A stretch of DNA of 7,157 bases, taken from assembly GCA_964501815.1 (NCBI GenBank), contig CAZCUR010000103.1, forward strand, positions 1 to 7,157, in the 5' to 3' direction. The translations under genes and the position numbers were made by a program. Position 1 is the stretch's first letter. Every line of letters begins with the position of its first letter. Below the pieces are notes generated by a model, which searched no databases, had not been told where the DNA came from, and saw only the letters and a list, made by a program, of their open reading frames with translations. Origin of the DNA: Geothermobacter sp964501815 (lineage in GTDB: Bacteria > Desulfobacterota > Desulfuromonadia > Desulfuromonadales > Geothermobacteraceae). Shown here one piece after another: positions 5,389-7,157 of this stretch.

Positions 5389-6423
5389 CTATTTGGCAAT
5401 AAGCCGTTCAGGAATCTTCAGCCCCACTTCCCGGTAGTATTTCAGCGCCCCGGGATGCAGCGGCATCGGCAACCCGGCGATCGCCTTTTCGATCGCCATC
5501 GCCTTGGTGGCGCCGTGAATGGCGTTCAGAAACGGCAGATTTTCGTAAATGGTCTTGGTGATCTGGTAGACGGCGTCTTCGTCGACATCCGCCCGGCAGG
5601 CGAGGAAGTTCGGCTGGGCGATGGTATGGATGTCCTTCTTCTGTCCGGGGTAGGTCCCGGCCGGAATAACATAGCGGGTCCACAGGCCCAGTCCGCCGTC
5701 AGCCTGTTTGAGCTGCTCGTCGGTGAAATCGAGCACGGTAATCTTGTCGCCCATATTGGCAAAAGCCTTGGTCACGGCGCTCACCGGAGCGCCGGCCGGA
5801 GTACTCATGCCGGCGACCTGACCGTTCTGCAGGGCATCGGCCGAGGGGCCATAACCGACATAGACCAGCTTGAAATCCTTCTCGGCGTCGAGACCGAGAT
5901 TTTTCAGGATGACCTTGTTGGAGCCGAGGGTGCCGGAATTCTTCTTGCCCAGCGCCATGGCCTGCCCCTTCATCCCCTTGAGGTCGGCGATGGTACCGGT
6001 CTTGGCGAACTTCTTCAGCACGGTGAAGTGCTCGACGTTCTGCCACAGCATGGTCACCGCACGCAGGTTCTTCTGCGGACCGATCTTGGCAATCGGGCCG
6101 GTCCCGTTCCAGGCGTAGGCTCCGTACAGACCCTGAAGAATGGCAAACTGCACCTCATTGTCACGCAGCAGCTTGACGTTCTCGCCCGACCCGGCCGAAT
6201 TGATGGCCGACATGCCGATCTTCTGTTTTGGCTGCAGCTTGACCTTCACCAGGGTCGAAATGGCGACACCGACCGGGTAATAGGTGCCGCCGGTCGACGC
6301 GGTGGCCAGCAGATAGTTGCGCTCCTTCGGCTTGGCGGCCAGCACCGCGGTCGCACCGGCCAGAACCAGAGCCACGGCGGCGGCACAAGCGATCGTCTTT
6401 TTCCAGAACGTGCCAGTGGTCAT
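5389..6423 (-). CDS. TAXI-family TRAP transporter substrate-binding protein
   Basis: Periplasmic binding protein that captures the solute and hands it to the fused TRAP permease encoded just downstream. The 344-residue protein has a clear Sec signal peptide: K8-K9, a hydrophobic core at about 10-28, and a likely cut after V-L-A at residue 29. The mature protein starts with the TAXI hallmark (A-T-A-S-T-G-G-T-Y-Y-P-V-G, about 40-52), a Gly-rich ligand-binding loop, and follows the bilobed NMT1-like fold. The ATG at 6423 is chosen over an upstream in-frame start (6531) because GGGAGGAG (6428-6435) sits at the right distance and the signal peptide begins there. It is the first gene of a two-gene operon, with a candidate promoter about 60 bases upstream. 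The Thermus TAXI protein TtGluBP binds glutamate/glutamine; this protein's ligand cannot be read from sequence. Confidence 0.9.
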   Translation of the reverse strand: MTTGTFWKKTIACAAAVALVLAGATAVLAAKPKERNYLLATASTGGTYYPVGVAISTLVKVKLQPKQKIGMSAINSAGSGENVKLLRDNEVQFAILQGLYGAYAWNGTGPIAKIGPQKNLRAVTMLWQNVEHFTVLKKFAKTGTIADLKGMKGQAMALGKKNSGTLGSNKVILKNLGLDAEKDFKLVYVGYGPSADALQNGQVAGMSTPAGAPVSAVTKAFANMGDKITVLDFTDEQLKQADGGLGLWTRYVIPAGTYPGQKKDIHTIAQPNFLACRADVDEDAVYQITKTIYENLPFLNAIHGATKAMAIEKAIAGLPMPLHPGALKYYREVGLKIPERLIAK

Positions 6424-6427
6424 TGTT

Positions 6428-6435
6428 CTCCTCCC
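6428..6435 (-). promoter_or_regulatory. Shine-Dalgarno of the TAXI gene
   Basis: GGGAGGAG on the minus strand. Its GGAGG core is 6 bases before the ATG at 6423, and it decides the start in favour of the 344-residue form with an intact signal peptide. Confidence 0.8.
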
Positions 6436-6454
6436 TAGGATGGATTTTGCGTCC

Positions 6455-6471
6455 CGCCCCAAAAGGGGGCG
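6455..6471 (-). repeat. Small hairpin in the TAXI-TRAP leader
   Basis: CGCCCC and GGGGCG arms (6 bp) around a 5-base loop, within the presumed 5' leader of the transporter mRNA. It is GC-only but short. No T-run follows, so a role in termination is unlikely. Confidence 0.3.
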
Positions 6472-6481
6472 TCCAGCGGAA

Positions 6482-6509
6482 AGTTTACTCGATTTTTGCC
6501 ATTTGTCGG
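6482..6509 (-). promoter_or_regulatory. Candidate promoter of the TAXI-TRAP operon
   Basis: On the minus strand, CCGACA (6509-6504) serves as a -35, followed by a 16-base spacer and TAAACT (6487-6482) as a -10. Each box has four or five of six consensus bases. The start would be near 6475, leaving a leader of about 50 bases before the ATG at 6423. Confidence 0.45.
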
Positions 6510-6547
6510 CCGGGGCGGCGAAAAAGACCAAAAAACGAAGGCGGAAA

Positions 6548-6556
6548 TGCTATGCT
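6548..6556 (+). promoter_or_regulatory. Possible extended -10 promoter for the DUF309 gene
   Basis: TGCTATGCT combines a TGn extension with TATGCT (6551-6556). No good -35 is present. If used, transcription starts near 6563, downstream of the in-frame ATG at 6552, which supports the ATG at 6588 as the real start. Confidence 0.35.
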
Positions 6557-6587
6557 CAATCATCCCACATTCCTACAGGGGGCCATA

Positions 6588-7094
6588 ATGGAACCGACAT
6601 TTATCCCACCGCAGATACCGCGCTACGCTCAGCGAGACTTTCCCGCCTACCGTTTTCTCCCCTTTTCCGACCTGCCGCATCCGCGCAATGATCCGCGCGG
6701 CCACTCCTGGGGCGTTGAGGAAGAACCGATCGGGAGTTTCGACGCGCAGGGCTGGCACGCGTGCAAGCCCTACCTTTACGGCGTCGATCTCTTCAACCAT
6801 GGCTACTGGTGGGAGGCGCACGAAGCCTGGGAAGGCTTGTGGCTGGCGGCCGGCTATGACAGCCTCGCCGGGCAGTTTTTACAGGGGCTGATTCAATTGG
6901 CCGGCGCCCAGCTCAAACGCTTTACCGGGGTGCCGCGCGGCGCGCGGCTGTTGAGCGAAAGCGCCTTTGAGAAACTCGCCCTGCCCGACGGCGTCTATCT
7001 CGGTATCGACGGGCGCAAACTGATCGCGCTGGCAAAACGCCTGCTTGAAGAAGACCGCAACACCTATCCGCGCATTGAGCTGGAATTCGGCTAA
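6588..7094 (+). CDS. DUF309 domain protein with proline/aromatic-rich N-terminal extension
   Basis: A 168-residue soluble protein. The central part is a clear DUF309 domain, a small all-helical family of unknown function. The first signature helix at about 65-85 contains L-F-N-x-G-x3-E-A-H-E-x-W-E. The second at about 97-110 reads F-L-Q-G-L-I-Q-L-A-G-A-Q-L-K. Glu76, His78, Glu79 and Glu82 cluster in a way that might bind a metal, but this is inference. About 60 residues rich in Pro, Tyr, Phe and Arg precede the domain (with D-P-R-G-H-S at 35-40), which is longer than the minimal family members. AGGGGG (6577-6582) five bases before the ATG supports this start; ATG 6552 would add 12 residues. 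There is no signal peptide. The gene is divergent from the TAXI operon, sharing a 164-base intergenic region. No function is assigned. Confidence 0.8.
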   Translation: MEPTFIPPQIPRYAQRDFPAYRFLPFSDLPHPRNDPRGHSWGVEEEPIGSFDAQGWHACKPYLYGVDLFNHGYWWEAHEAWEGLWLAAGYDSLAGQFLQGLIQLAGAQLKRFTGVPRGARLLSESAFEKLALPDGVYLGIDGRKLIALAKRLLEEDRNTYPRIELEFG

Positions 7095-7113
7095 GAGGGG
7101 AAGGGCACAAGGA

Positions 7114-7149
7114 CAGCTCCGACGCGCAGCGTCGGCGAACGCAGAGCTG
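7114..7149. repeat. Nested inverted repeat downstream of the DUF309 gene
   Basis: The inner arms CCGACGC (7119-7125) and GCGTCGG (7129-7135) enclose a 3-base loop. The outer arms CAGCTC (7114-7119) and GAGCTG (7144-7149) enclose it, sharing base 7119. No T-run is visible on the plus strand before the window ends, so it is either a non-canonical terminator or a dispersed palindromic repeat. The window edge prevents a decision. Confidence 0.4.
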
Positions 7150-7157
7150 GCGGAAAA

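Noticed and set aside
5455..6438. 327-codon plus-strand open frame opposite the TAXI gene
   Set aside because: Shadow frame with no plausible start signal. The minus strand encodes a TAXI protein with signal peptide and strong Shine-Dalgarno.

Overview
The window looks like a chromosomal stretch from a GC-rich (roughly 60 % by eye) anaerobic Gram-negative bacterium, most likely of the Desulfuromonadales/Geobacterales type. This is inferred from gene content, not from a marker gene: a BamD lipoprotein implies an outer membrane. A succinyl-CoA:acetate CoA-transferase is typical of acetate-oxidising metal and sulfur reducers. The TAXI-type TRAP transporter and the tandem-motif CDGSH protein also fit that group. 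No mobile element, CRISPR array, rRNA or tRNA was seen.

Layout. (1) 37-771 (+) encodes BamD, closed by a rho-independent terminator at 809-837. (2) 772-1220 is a 449-base non-coding region. After the terminator it holds a 12-bp palindrome, a good sigma70-type promoter, an imperfect inverted repeat, a near-consensus sigma54 (-24/-12) promoter and two consecutive strong leader hairpins that end just before a strong Shine-Dalgarno. (3) 1221-2807 (+) encodes the CoA-transferase, followed by a symmetrical terminator at 2829-2864 that can work on both strands. (4) 2958-3233 (+) encodes a small CDGSH iron-sulfur protein whose second motif has Cys in place of the His ligand. (5) On the minus strand, 6423-5389 (TAXI substrate-binding protein) and 5323-3230 (fused TRAP permease) form a two-gene transporter operon. 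A GC-only 10-bp hairpin lies between the two genes. The permease runs tail-to-tail into the CDGSH gene and the two stop codons overlap in one TTAA. (6) A divergent promoter region at 6424-6587 separates the operon from a DUF309 gene (6588-7094, +), and an inverted repeat closes the window.

Functionally, the CoA-transferase would couple acetate activation to the succinyl-CoA step of an oxidative TCA cycle. The TAXI/TRAP pair is a complete ion-gradient-driven importer for an unidentified solute, probably a carboxylate or amino acid. BamD serves outer-membrane protein assembly and is unrelated to the rest. No wholly new system is evident. The most unusual items are the elaborate regulatory leader of the CoA-transferase, the His-to-Cys change in the CDGSH protein, and the transcript architecture around the transporter.
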